From: Vitellaria paradoxa
Taxonomy: Eukaryota > Streptophyta > Magnoliopsida > Ericales > Sapotaceae
Direction of reading: 5' to 3'
Length of the DNA: 64,000 nt
NCBI GenBank assembly: GCA_019916065.1
Contig: CM034236.1
Span: forward strand, 27,122,457-27,186,456
Shown here piece by piece: positions 9,240 to 21,127 of the stretch (within the stretch, counting starts at the first letter, position 1; every line of letters starts with the position of its first letter). The position numbers and the translations under genes were made by a program. The notes beneath the pieces are model-generated. The model saw only the letters and a list, made by a program, of their open reading frames with translations, did no database searches and had not been told where the DNA came from.

Positions 9240-12200
9240 GATCTTAGAATTTCTTCGCTTTGATTCTGCCCCTACTTCAATTAAAGCTAGCTCCTACTCC
9301 TCCACCTTCTCCTCTTTCATCGTCATTGGTCCTTTTGACATAACATTCTTGGTCGCTCAAGAGACTGACTCTTTCTCTTTATTTATACATAATATCTTTA
9401 AGTAATAGAGTGACTAATTTCTGCTTATAGTTCCTCTCTTGTTAGTGTACTCTTGGTACTTTTTAGTGCGCTCATGAAATAGTACTAGTGCCATAGTGCT
9501 TATAGTAGCTCGTAGCTAGTGTATGCATGGGAATGACGATATATTGACTACGCGAGCTAGACATCCATTTTCTTGCTTCTATCTGCCTCTTAGCCTTCAG
9601 TGTCTAGCTGGTCTTCGCCTTTGTGGCTCTTCCTAAAGAAGCAGTTGTGGCATCTCTATCAGCTAGTGAGCCAGCCACTCTTACCATAACTAATTCATGT
9701 AGGTCAGCTCTCTCAATTGGTTAGCTAGTGTCAATGGTCTTTAGCTTTTGGCTTTCAGACTAGTAACTAAGTCGCTTTCATTTTTAGGGGAGAATGAAAC
9801 CAGGTATAAGGAGCTTCAATTGCTATTGGTAGTTCACTTGCTAAGGGAACGTCAAGAGAGGGACATGTCCTATGTCCACTGACTCTACTGTTAGTACATT
9901 TTAGGAAGTCCTTGTTTGATTGTGAGCATCTAGGACGCCATTCATTTCCAATAAGACACTTTTGCACACAGAGGTTTTAGCCACTTAAGGCAAGAGTGCA
10001 TCCACAAGTTGTATTGGATCGAGAAGAGTGCTCAGCCTTGATGAAAGAATTGTGGGTGTCAATTAACCGATTTAACTAGCGAAACACTTTCTCTAATGTG
10101 CACAAATAGAGATGCCACTTTTAATGATGAAAACCAGTCCTTGTGCCAAAGTAGCATCAAGTTGTGCTTGGAAACTGACAAGTTTATAGTTGCCAGATAA
10201 GGGGTACCTTGCCAAGTCCGATAGGTCAGTCAAGACTTTCAAGTTGCTTAAATCTTTTCCTTATCTGTCACTGTAGCTGCCTTCTTCACTTCACTTCTCA
10301 TCTGTATTAGGTATCTTCTCATTTGTCTTAGTTTTCTTGTCCAATGTAAGGTCAATAACCTCTGTTGGTTCTTCTTTCTAGTCTTGTTCCTACCAGTCAT
10401 AAAGAAGGTATTAGTACAGCTATTAGCATAGTTGATTAAGTCACTGATGTAAGAAAGCTATGGTGGCTAGTCTATACGACTAGGCTTGTAGGAAAGGGAA
10501 GCGAAAGGAGATAAGTAAAGAAGGTCTATATAACTAGATAGTCAAACAGACAGTAAGTAATGCAGAACTAGTAAAACAGAAAAGAAGAAGAAAAAGGTCA
10601 CTATTCATAGAGTCCAATAAGAAAGGAAAAAAAAGGTCTTTATTCACAGTAGTCTGCCAGCCAGTAGTACCAGTAGTCAGAAAGCTGAAAGCCATCTTTT
10701 TAGTCACTTAGGAAGGGTATTGCCAACTATTAGCCAAGTAAGAGCGGAAAGAACGGATCTTTCTTACCAGCTGGCTAACCAAACAACTAGTCAATAGAAG
10801 AGGTATTCCCCCGCTTTATGAAATCTTTTTCTCTTTACCATAGAGCAATCCTACTGTAAGGTAGAGAACTATGACTATAAATATATCTTTTGATTTTTCT
10901 AGTAGCAAGTTTGGCTTTCAAGAATTGCACATATAGAGTGCTCCACTAGTCTAGGTTTCACATTAGCATTCCTGAGCTATATGGACCTTAAGAAAAAAGC
11001 TTCTAACAAAGGGAAGGATTGTTTTCACATGCCACAGTTAGGACTTTGAAGTACGATACTGACTATTCACTTTCTCAAAATTGACTCTGTATAGTCTATA
11101 CCAAAGTGGTTCATCGTCAAAATAAGAACAATGGGTTGTAGCATTTCCTTTGTGTAGGGGATGTAAAAGAGGGCTTTCTCATCTAAAGACAGGGGTGTGC
11201 TTTCTCACTATACAATGACCACTACTTCTCCCGCTCCAGATGAGTGGGAGGCGCACGAGGCCTTTTTTGAGGACTGGGCATTAAACACCCTTGATGAAGG
11301 CCTAGGCAGCTCTGAAAACATCTATGGCATACAAAAACGCCCCTCGTTGCTAACATTTCCTTTATATAGGAAGCGTGTGTCTCACCAAAGAATTTCTTTC
11401 ATCTGGTAAGCTAAGGAGGTGGAAGAAGACCGAGACTTAACTGTTTATTTTAAAACAGAAAAAAAAAATAGTGCATTTCGAAATAATCTCAATTAGGATC
11501 CCTTCTACCCATGAAAGACTAATGGATACAAAACTCAACTGAATCGTGTTATGTAGACGGCATCTAAACTTCTTGAAGTTTCCATCGGCTTGACAAATTG
11601 ACCAGAAGACGCCGAATCCTTTTTCCTAAGGAAAGTAAATAGCGGCCCATCTATCCTTCTCTCTTATTACATATTAATCACTACAGTCGCTATGCCCATC
11701 TACCTTTTCTAGTGTGATGTTGGCAAAATTCCCTGTATGGAAAGGACTTCCAACGTCTTCTTCTATGGTGGGACTTGGGTTGATGCGGTAGAGACATTAT
11801 GTCATAGGAAATGTACCGAACCATATCGTATGAAAACGAGTATATGATCCTTCCCATACTTTAAAGTGCTATGTACGTATCAGTTATGATGTCAAACCAA
11901 GCTGGTGATTCAAATAAGAAGAAGAAGAATGAGTGTGAAGCCCCATGTTAAAGGTTGGACTACCTATACCTAAATCGAGCCCATCCCCAAAGACAATTTC
12001 CACTTGCCACACATCGACATTTCTAGTCAACAATGTTGCGAGGATTCTCAGGATACATAAAAAGTTTGCTTGATGAAAAAGATCGGGAAAAGATAGCGTT
12101 CACTACACCATTCCAATAGGAGATTAAAATTCCCTCTCCCATTTCTTTTTTCAATTTCACAAAGAAGATTGGAGGTAACCCTTCTCCTATATCATATAAT

Positions 12201-12475
12201 GTTAGGGGAGGCGCCGTCTGCTTCACTCTTTTCGATTTAGCAAGGAACTGAGCAGCTTTCGCTCCTTGGTCAAGAACCGAGAGCCACCTAGTCCCTAGAC
12301 AACCGGAGGGAGCTTGCTTATAGAAAGAAGATAGGCTAGTCAAACAAAAACAACGCGCAATGGGCTCTGCACTCCTAGTCACTAAGTTGTGCTATTCTAT
12401 CCTCCGAGGGACTGCATTCCACCAAGAGGTTCTTTCTCTCATGTAATTTTGCCTGCCCGTTTAATTGCACAACTT
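9240..12475. other. Mitochondrial-type intergenic DNA
   Basis: About 3.2 kb continuing the NUMT. Frames of 70 codons (11197-11409, plus) and 119 codons (12023-12382, minus) are open, but I recognise no family in either, and open frames of this size occur by chance in plant mitochondrial intergenic DNA. No tRNA or rRNA was recognised. Confidence 0.45.
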
Positions 12476-13457
12476 TAGTAGATGTAAATAAATAATATAT
12501 TTATAAAAGTAACTTAAATATTAAGTATTATTAATTGGTTAAAAATAATTGACATGATCAATTTAAATTTAAAATTAATTTTTTTAAAGTACTATCAATC
12601 TTAAATAAAATTTATGCATTTTTTCATTAGGTTTTTAAATTTAGAATACAATAAGAGTTGTTATTAAATTTAATATATAATATGAGCTGTTATGATGAGA
12701 GAATTTAAATTTTCAAATTTAATTAATATTCAATAAATCTTAAATCAATTTTCTAATCCAACTTAATTTTCCATATAAGTAACTCTTGTATTCATTTTAC
12801 ATTAATGAAGATTATATATCACAACTATAGTACTTTTTGGATTAAAAAAAAAAAAAAAGAAGTAGAGTTGCGATATCTATTGATGTGGAAAGAAAAAGGT
12901 AACAGTTTTATTAGTAAGAAGAAAACATATTGAAAAAAATGAGAAGATATTTTATTCAAAAATTTATAAAAATAGAAAAAATAGAATGATGAATAGAGAG
13001 AGTGTCATATAAGATTTGTAATAATTTTTTGATTTGTTTTGTAAAAATAATTTAAATTAAAAATTATTATTAATCGTGCGTTATACTTTATGAAAAGATA
13101 TGGACAACATTATTATTAATCGTATGTCGTACTTTATAGAGAATATGATCAACATGTCAAATTTAAATTTAAAATTAGAATTTAGAAAAAAAATTACTTG
13201 CACGTATGATTTTATTCAAATATTATAAAAATAAAAAATAAAATGCAATATGGAGAGTACCATATAAGATTTGATAATAATTTTTTGATTGATTTTGTAA
13301 AAATAACTCAAATTAAGAATATTATTACTGATCTAACGTGCTTTATAAAAAAATATGGTCAATGTGTCTAATTTAAATTTAAAAATTAAAACTTAGAAAA
13401 ATAATTACACCGATGCCTAATTAATATTTATGTGTTTTTAAATTAATAGTTAATATT
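12476..13457. repeat. AT-rich DNA with several diverged copies of one repeat
   Basis: The theme 'AATTAAGAATATTATT ... ATGGTCAA(T/C) ... AATTTAAATTTAAAA' appears near 12515, 13050 and 13300, and also left of the NUMT near 2400. TATTCAAAAATTTATAAAAAT occurs near 12955, with a relative near 13216. No gene. Confidence 0.5.
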
Positions 13458-13460
13458 TAA

Positions 13461-13774
13461 GGTGTCATTTGGTATACTTTTTTGAAGTCCATTTTTCATT
13501 TTGCATTTCTAAAATAAGAAAAACAATTCAAAATGTATTTAGTTACTCGTGTTTTCAAAATCTATTTTAGAAAACAAAAAATGAATTTACACTTGAAATG
13601 CAAAATGCAAAATGACCAAAAATTATTTTGAGCATTTTTAACCAAAAATAAGAAAAATCTCAAAATATGAAAAATAAAAATTGTCAAACCAAATATGTTT
13701 TCAGCATTCTTAAAACATGAGTCTCAAAACAAAAAATAAAAAATAAAAAATAAAAATACAAACCAAATGCTACC
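13461..13774. mobile_element. Tourist-like (PIF/Harbinger) MITE, 314 bp
   Basis: The left end reads GGTGTCATTTGGTAT and the reverse complement of the right end reads GGTAGCATTTGGTTT. The trinucleotide TAA flanks both sides (13458-13460 and 13775-13777), the usual target site of PIF/Harbinger elements. Interior is A/T-rich and non-coding. Confidence 0.7.
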
Positions 13775-13777
13775 TAA

Positions 13778-15893
13778 GTAATTTTAAATTAAAAAATTAC
13801 TAAGAGTTGTTCTTATGAAAGAAACAAACTTTGAATATTTTTCCAAGCCTAATTTTTATTTAAGCACTTTGTCTTTGTGTTTTTATTTAATTAATTTGTA
13901 ATGCATTTGAAATATGCAAATTCTACAACTATAATTAATTAATAAGCAAGTGGATACCTTGTAAAAAATCATATTTTTGCTTCAAAGCTGTTAAAATTAC
14001 ATGCAAATAATTACGTACCACAACTTTAGTAATTTTATATGTAAAGAAAAAGTAAAATTATGGTTATTCAGCTGTGTGAGATCAAAAAAAAGAAAGTACA
14101 GATTTTGTGAATGAGAAGGGAACTAAGAATGAAAGGGACTAAAGGAGAAGAATATCACCTAATTAAAATTGAAATGAAAAAGAAGATGAAAGAATAAAAA
14201 TATTTTTTTTAATATTAGATATAGGTATGTAGCAAACCTATTGGTTATGATCATAGGACAATTATAAACATCCTCACCAGATGTATTGTGACAAACGGAA
14301 TCGGAGAGGTAGATGCGCTGGCAAGTTTTCTAATTAAAAACAAATGAACATATGTTTGTTTCTTTTCCAAGCATAGTTGGAACAAAAGTAGTTTGATTGT
14401 CTGATTTCGCTTAGGTGCGAAGTAATGGCAGAGTGTATGTAATACATTTTAGGGAAAATTTGTTTTATCTGAAATTCTACCCTTGAACCCGGGCTTCATT
14501 TTTTTTTTTTTTTTTGGGAAACAACTAAGGGTGTGAGCTTTTTATTAGCTGCAACGTCCCCTATTTGTGATATTTTTTCCCGTGAACCTCGAGGTTACTT
14601 GTTAGTTGGCATAAATTCCATATGCAACGATGTCACAAAGAGAGGCATTACAATTAATGAAATAGCTTTTAATTGTTATAAAAGAAGAAAGCATGGGTTC
14701 TCAACTGAAACTCTGAGTAAAACTTGGTGCGGCGAAGTAAAATTTACCATATGTTCGGCAATAAAAACTATTACTAGAACTGCTCACTACGTCAATCAAA
14801 AAAGTCAAGGTCAAGCCTGTAGAGTATAAGAAATAAGAGGTTATGGCCAAAGATTGCCGAAGAAAATCTTCAACCAAAAAACTCTTTGATGATAAAATCA
14901 GAAAATAGCTTGAGAGAATTATAGAGAAAAGGGTAATATAATTGGTTAACATAGTAAGCGTACTCGATTTTGGAGCTAAGTCCTACATTAATAGTAAGAT
15001 GATATAAATAAATTATTATATAAATAATGAAATTGTAATGATTTTGTATCCCATATGTATATATCGAAGTACATGGTGCTTACTTTCCCTTAAATGCCTT
15101 TCATTTCATATTTAACACTTCCCACTTTGCATTAAATGCGTGTGGGAGAAATGAGGATCAGAATGGACAAGATACGACTTTGTGGAATGTCTAAATGTCA
15201 CATTTGTCTATCACTTGTAACTTATAAAGAAATGAACTAACTGAACTAGCTAAAGTAAATATAAAATAATAAATTCAGTTCATTAATTATCATTTTTACA
15301 TTTATGGTTAAAATCACACCAATATAATGGTGGGACCCAACTAGAGTAATTTTCTAATCACTACGTTAATGCCGAGCACACTTATATTGTGCTGGGGATA
15401 GTGCCATGTGTCTTAACCTATTGTGCTCAGGAGGACACCATGTATCCCTGATTATATTTGTATTAACATTATGCCTCTACTTTAGTCGGGATAATTTATT
15501 GCTCGAGCAGAGTACGAAGCGTCTGAGACTATACCTATTCCATTTATACGAAATCTTTTCATATCCTTGAGTACAATTTCATGTCTAATGTGCCTTCCTC
15601 TAATTGGTTACTTTTTCAACTCATTTATAACGCGTGAGAACTCTTTCACCTTTTAGCTTATAAAATATAAATCGCCATTATTGAGACCCTAAAAAGCATC
15701 TTGCTAACCATCACATTAATATCAATTCAAACTGTCCATTTAATAAAAATTTTGCTGCCAAGTCCCTCCCCTTTTTTTCAAATTTTGAAATACATATGAA
15801 TATATGTATATATACCCTAAGTGTTTGTCTTATTTACTTTTTCTACGCTTCTTGAGTTGTCTTAAGCATTTCAACTATCCTTAAGTTCTTCCT
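13778..15893. other. AT-rich intergenic DNA
   Basis: No gene recognised. A T-run lies at about 14500-14515. A 98-codon frame at 14533-14829 has no recognisable product and ordinary composition, so it is not called. Confidence 0.4.
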
Positions 15894-17276
15894 TGTCATA
15901 CCCCGGATTTCATGACCCGAGGAGTGAGTGAAACACATAACAACATGCATAGAATAACCATTCATCAATCAGAGCATTACAACACCCCTGGAGCAACATC
16001 TGCACAAGATAACTATGAAACATAATATAAGTGAAGCCTTGGTTGTGGCCAAACTATAAAGCTCCAACAATCCCATAACCTTAATAAGTAAGGGTAGGCC
16101 TTATGGCTTTTACAACCCAATCAAATAATCTCTACTTTTAAATTTAATATTACAAACCCAAATGAAGATTTTAAATTTAAACAAATGAAAAATGAAATAT
16201 TCGCAACAGCAAATGTACTTCTAATCCCACCAAGTGCCCACCTAACGGTTAGGATTTGCCCCTGCAACAGAATCTGTCAGGACATGACCACTCATCCACT
16301 TGTGCTCACGAAGCATCATAAAAGCATATATAATATGTGAAGCCATAATATAAAACTAACAGTTATAAATTTAATAGATCTCATCAAAATCAGGTAAAAT
16401 TAAAACTCAAAATCCTCTTATACGGACACATTTTGATATTATCAAATTAAACCTTATATAAATATGTGTCATACTTCATCAGGTTAGATCTCTTTTTCCT
16501 ACTCAATTATTTCCACCAAATCATCCCAACATAATCATCCTTATCCGTATCCCATTCTTATTTTAGTTATGGGGTGAGCACAATTAACGTCGTCATTATA
16601 AGCCACAATTAGCCTTATTTATATGTCATCGTTAATGCTATAACAGCCAGGCCATGATTAGCCTTATTTACACGTTGTCATTAAGGCTACAACAACCAGG
16701 CCATGATTAGCTTTATTTACACGTTATGTTGTAGGCTACTAACCTACTAGCATGAATACCAATCCCTGCGCAGGTTTTGGATCTTTCACCCCTAGGATAA
16801 TCTCAGTACCCTTCCTATTTTCATATACCCACCAACCTCGTGTCTCATTACCATTCACATTTCCTCTTTTATACTTATCCATCTCATCAACATGATCATT
16901 TTAAAATCACTATATCATTCAGCTATGTAATCATCTTATTCAATCGTGTACGAACAGTACCCTTATAATAACCAATATATAAATCCAAGTTCAATAGAAG
17001 CTCACAATAATCATCTTATCATAACCCATTCTCATTTCATTTAGCACTTTCAATTTATTGTAACTTAAGCTTCATTGAATTTGCATTGACAACGTCACTA
17101 AGAATAATATATCTTAACTAAGTATTACTTAAAACTTTAACACCTTATTCCATAATCAATCATTACACCTATAAATCTTACTTGAGTGATTAAACATGTT
17201 TAAACATGGAATACTCACTAGAAAGAGCACTATAAGCTGGAAAAATTGATGTTTCGGGTTTCTGGGGAACCCAGGG
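15894..17276 (-). mobile_element. Old truncated LTR related to the chromovirus family further right
   Basis: It starts TGTCATACCCCGGATTTCAT, the diverged counterpart of TGTCACGCCCCGGATCTCGT at 38405, 40489, 48585 and 60056. It shares further landmarks such as CCCTGCGCAGGTTTTGGATC and TAATCTC followed by ACCCTTCCTATTTTC. The copy is cut off at 17276 by the next element. A ~52-bp unit (GCCATGATTAGCCTTATTTA) is repeated about three times at 16600-16735. Orientation is inferred from the better preserved copies. Confidence 0.75.
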
Positions 17277-18872
17277 TGACCGACCCTAAAATGTGTTCGA
17301 GTTCTACCTCTCAAGTGCAAGAGGGCAGTTGTAGTTTTACTCAGTGAGAACTGAGGTCATCTCCACAGGGAGAGCTTTGTTAAAAGGTCTAGACTTGTTA
17401 ACAAAATTTATTAATAAAACTTAGTTTTTGATTTAGGTTCTAAATGAATTAAAAATTAATTAAAGAAATTCAATTCAATTTTAAAGTGCAAACAAACAAT
17501 CTACTCTAAATTTTAAAGCAAATAAATCAACTCAGAAATTATATTAAAAAACAAGCATGATATTAAAGAGGTTCTTGATCCAACTTTCAATTCCAGGTAG
17601 TTCACTACTTTACTATGGGATGTTTGGGTTGAAATCAGAATTAGGGGTTTGTTTAAAAAAAAATATTGAGAACATTTTAATAAAAAATCAGTACCAGTGA
17701 TTTCAACAAATTTGGTTAAAGACATTTGTTTTCGAATGTTTTTCAAACAAACAAAATCAGATTTGAATTCGAATCCTATTTCTAATTTGTCCAAAAATGG
17801 TTAACCAATTGTAATAAAAAACCCATACCAGTGATTTCAGCGAATGTGGTTAAAGGCTTTTGTTTTTGAATGCTTTCGAAGCAAATTAAAATAGGTTTAA
17901 AAAAATAATAGATCCCTATGCATGAGTTTTCACAAACCATGTGAACGGTCTACGCGCATCCCACAGTATGTCATGAACTACCTTTCCTTGATTCATTGAA
18001 TCAAGAACTAGGGTTTTTTACGCTAACATAACTTTAAATGAAACGAAAGCAATCAACAAACTCATATTTAATAGATCTAATGAATAAAACAGTGAAACAA
18101 TATTATTAAAAGCAAAAACAAAAGTAAATGTACTCTGAAATCGAATCTAAAACGTAAGAATGAACAATCACTGCTGTATGAAGACTATGCATACTCCAAA
18201 AAGTCTTCAAACCATTCTACGAACATTAAAAATCTCTAAAAACTATCTAAAGCTCTAAAAAAAAGGTGAAAAACTAAAGTAGGGCTCTCTTTTGGTTTGG
18301 CCATGCAATAGGGTTTATAAAGGGGTTACAAAGAAACCCTAAAAGATGAGAATTAAACTCGTGCGTCTAGCATACTGTGGTCTGGACCATTTGGGTGGGG
18401 GTCTGGACCACAAAACCTTGATTCCCCAAATTCTGCTTCCTCTTGAAGTCATCTCTTTCTTTTGACAGCTTTCTGCCCTCAACTTTCAACGTGATTTTGA
18501 CTTCAAAGATGATTGATTCAGGCTTCGGCTAAAACATGAAAGTTGTAGCCCTTTGAGTCTTCTTTCCAAGCCAAAAAAGAATTAGGTCAACCTGAATTGT
18601 GAGTGAAAAGATATGGTCAAAATACTGACAAAGTGTCAAGCTGGAACTTTAGCTGCACACCACTTCAACCATCTTGAACTTCAGACCATTTTTTCCTCCT
18701 CAGCAGCCACTTTCATTGCTGCTAATCTCAATTATTTCACTATTTTCCCTGCAATTAGGAAGATAGAAGTTATAAGTAATAAAATAATGATAAAACTCCA
18801 AAGTTAATTACTTAAATGTATCAATGAATGTCAAAATGTGGAGTTTGTAATTACACTTTTCAAGTGTAATCA
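17277..18872 (-). repeat. 3' LTR of the Athila-like element
   Basis: Starts TGACCGACCCTAAAATGTGT and ends AAGTGTAATCA on the plus strand, i.e. TG...CA. It is collinear with 23070-24581. The minus-strand polypurine tract AGTTGCAGGGGTG (18873-18885) abuts it on the internal side. Confidence 0.85.
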
Positions 18873-18885
18873 CACCCCTGCAACT

Positions 18886-21127
18886 TGAACGTTGCTAGTC
18901 CCTAGCAAAGCCCTTTATTAAAATGAAATGCAACTACCATCCTATTTCTATTTTCGTTGGAAACACGGCTACACTTAGCTACGTACAACAAGCCCTTTAA
19001 ATCCCTAGGTTTCCTCTAGTGGACGAGTAAGGTCTTGTGAGGATTTGCTGTGAATCTACCCATAAAATCCTATGGCATGGTCTCAAAGTGTCAACAAGTG
19101 ATCAAGATAAAAAATGAATTAAGTTGAAGCCCAAAAAGTCACAAAACCCAAATATCATGTGTAATTTCCAAGTGCTAGGCATAAATGCATGGACTATCAA
19201 GGTAGAAAAAGCATGTGTGCAAAATTGTTTCATTCATTCAACAAGGTTGCAAGAGCATAAACGGAACTAAGTCTACCACTCATAGAAAGGAATTCACTCC
19301 TAGAGGGTTCACACACACCTATTAGCATATAATGCTATCCTAGTTGCACACAACCCCACAAACAAGAGAGTAAATTGAAATGAAATTCAAAGTGGACAGC
19401 TCATAACCATGTTCCAATGCATGTGTAAGAGATCACACCACACAACTTACACAAGACCACTACATGCACAATACAAGAGTTGTTTGCTTAGAATCCACTA
19501 GGCCTTTGTTTTGGTTGTAACTTGGCCAGGGGTAATGGTTAACAATGGAAGATATGGAAACCAAAGCACGTGTCTTGGGATAAAGATGTTCAAGTGCACA
19601 CAAGTCCCAAACTACCCATTTCCTTTCCAAGCCCAAGAAAAACTACAACAAGAAGCTTATTCACAAACTAACAAACTACTCATGGGACATTCTCAATAAT
19701 TATAATACAATGCACAAGTCCCAAAATTACACAAGCAAAAGGAATGACAAACTTTTTTTTCGTTTTCTCTTTTTTTTTTCTTTTTTTTCTTTTTTTTTTT
19801 CTTTTTTTCTTTTTTTTAATAATGAAATAAACATAAACTGAATTCTCCACCCAATATTCCCTCTCAATATGCTCTCAAAAGTTTATATTCCCAACCCCCA
19901 TTCACATCATTGACATTAAGACACTTTTCACAACCCAAGACATGTGAGGGTAAGGCTTAAAAGTGTGTGAGTAAGGTTAAGGGATAACTTATGAGATGGG
20001 AGCCAAAAAATATATATATATATATATATCACACACTTTATTAAAAGGCTTCAAGTTGGTTCCTAGGGTAATTTCATATCTAGGAAGGATAAAGAGGCCC
20101 AATAATAGCAAAGATGGCCTAGTATCATGTTCAAAGCTTACAACAACTCATAATGTGCCAAGTGAAACTCATGCAAGTGTGTGTGATGCAATTAGTGCAT
20201 TGAAAACCAAAGTGAAGAGCAAAAGAACTATTGTTATGTGCAACCCCTCAAGAAAATAATAATAGGCTCAAAAGCTCACCATAGGGGTATAAGTCTCCAC
20301 CTAGTCCAAGAATACTCAATTAACCAATGTCAAACAAAATCTACTCCTAAGCACATAAGCTCTTCTCCATGATAGTCATGAAAATTCACAAGGTCATAAC
20401 ATACTCAACTTGAATTAAGTTTCCTATTAATGCTTGAACAAGATTCACTTATCACTCTCTCACTCAATTCCACAATCAACCAAACCAAAAAGGCTGACAT
20501 GTAGGTATAAATGTGCTAAATTCATGTATTCAAGCTAAAACATCTCAAAAATTTTATGATTTTGCAATTTTTAGCACACAAGTCATCATGTGAACTCAAT
20601 CTCCCAACCTAAACTAAACATTGTCGTCAATGTGAGAACCATGATGCTTAAGTGGGTCTGTAGTGTGTAAAGTGAGCATGATGATGAGCATGAAATAATA
20701 GCCACAAAAAGCACAAATAAGAACATAGCACAAATTAAACCAAGCATGCACCCATTATTCAAGCCTCTTAAGGCATCACCCAAAACACCCCCCAACCTAG
20801 ATTCTACAACACTCTCAACAACAACTAGTATATATAAAGGAGTAACAAAATTGAATGTGCAAGATTAAATAAAAAGGAGAGGAAGGGTATTACCTCAAGA
20901 GCTTTCTTATTTGAAGAAAACAAAAGAAACTATTCAAAAGAAAAGGTTAGAGAGAAAATAAAAGAAGAATAAAATGAAAATAAGACAAGAGAAAGGGTTA
21001 GTACAAAAGAAAAAAAAGAAAATAAAATAAAAGAAAATAAAGGAAGAGAATCAAACTAAAAAGAACTATGAAAATAAGAAAATGAAAATCTAATCTACTA
21101 TGTACAAATGAAATGAAGACAAAAGTG
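18886..21127. other. Non-coding 3' internal region of the Athila-like element
   Basis: Lies between the decayed gag and the polypurine tract. It contains a long T/CT-rich run (19750-19820), a (TA)n run (20009-20028) and a purine-rich stretch (20870-21100). Short open frames here are unremarkable. Confidence 0.6.

Larger units (their letters stand above)
2958..12475. other. Nuclear insert of mitochondrial DNA (NUMT), rearranged and decayed
   Basis: Base composition changes abruptly at both edges from strongly AT-rich to moderate GC. Inside are plant mitochondrial landmarks: two parts of the small-subunit rRNA gene rrn18 in opposite orientations, and an rps19-rps3 start region. All carry many C-to-T/G-to-A differences from the conserved plant mitochondrial sequence, plus a nonsense mutation, as expected of methylated nuclear DNA rather than a working organelle genome. 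Remaining stretches (for example 2958-3727, 4611-5803, 7241-7783, 8130-8700, 9240-12475) have the same look but contain no gene I recognise; several short open frames there have no recognisable product. Edges are placed by composition and are accurate to about 20 bases. Confidence 0.85.

Noticed and set aside
11197..11409. 70-codon frame in the mitochondrial insert
   Set aside because: No recognisable family; chance frame length for this composition.
12023..12382. 119-codon minus-strand frame in the mitochondrial insert
   Set aside because: Could be an unnamed mitochondrial ORF, but no motif or known neighbour supports a gene call.
14533..14829. 98-codon plus-strand frame in intergenic DNA
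   Set aside because: No family features, no promoter, and flanking repeats; not supported as a gene.
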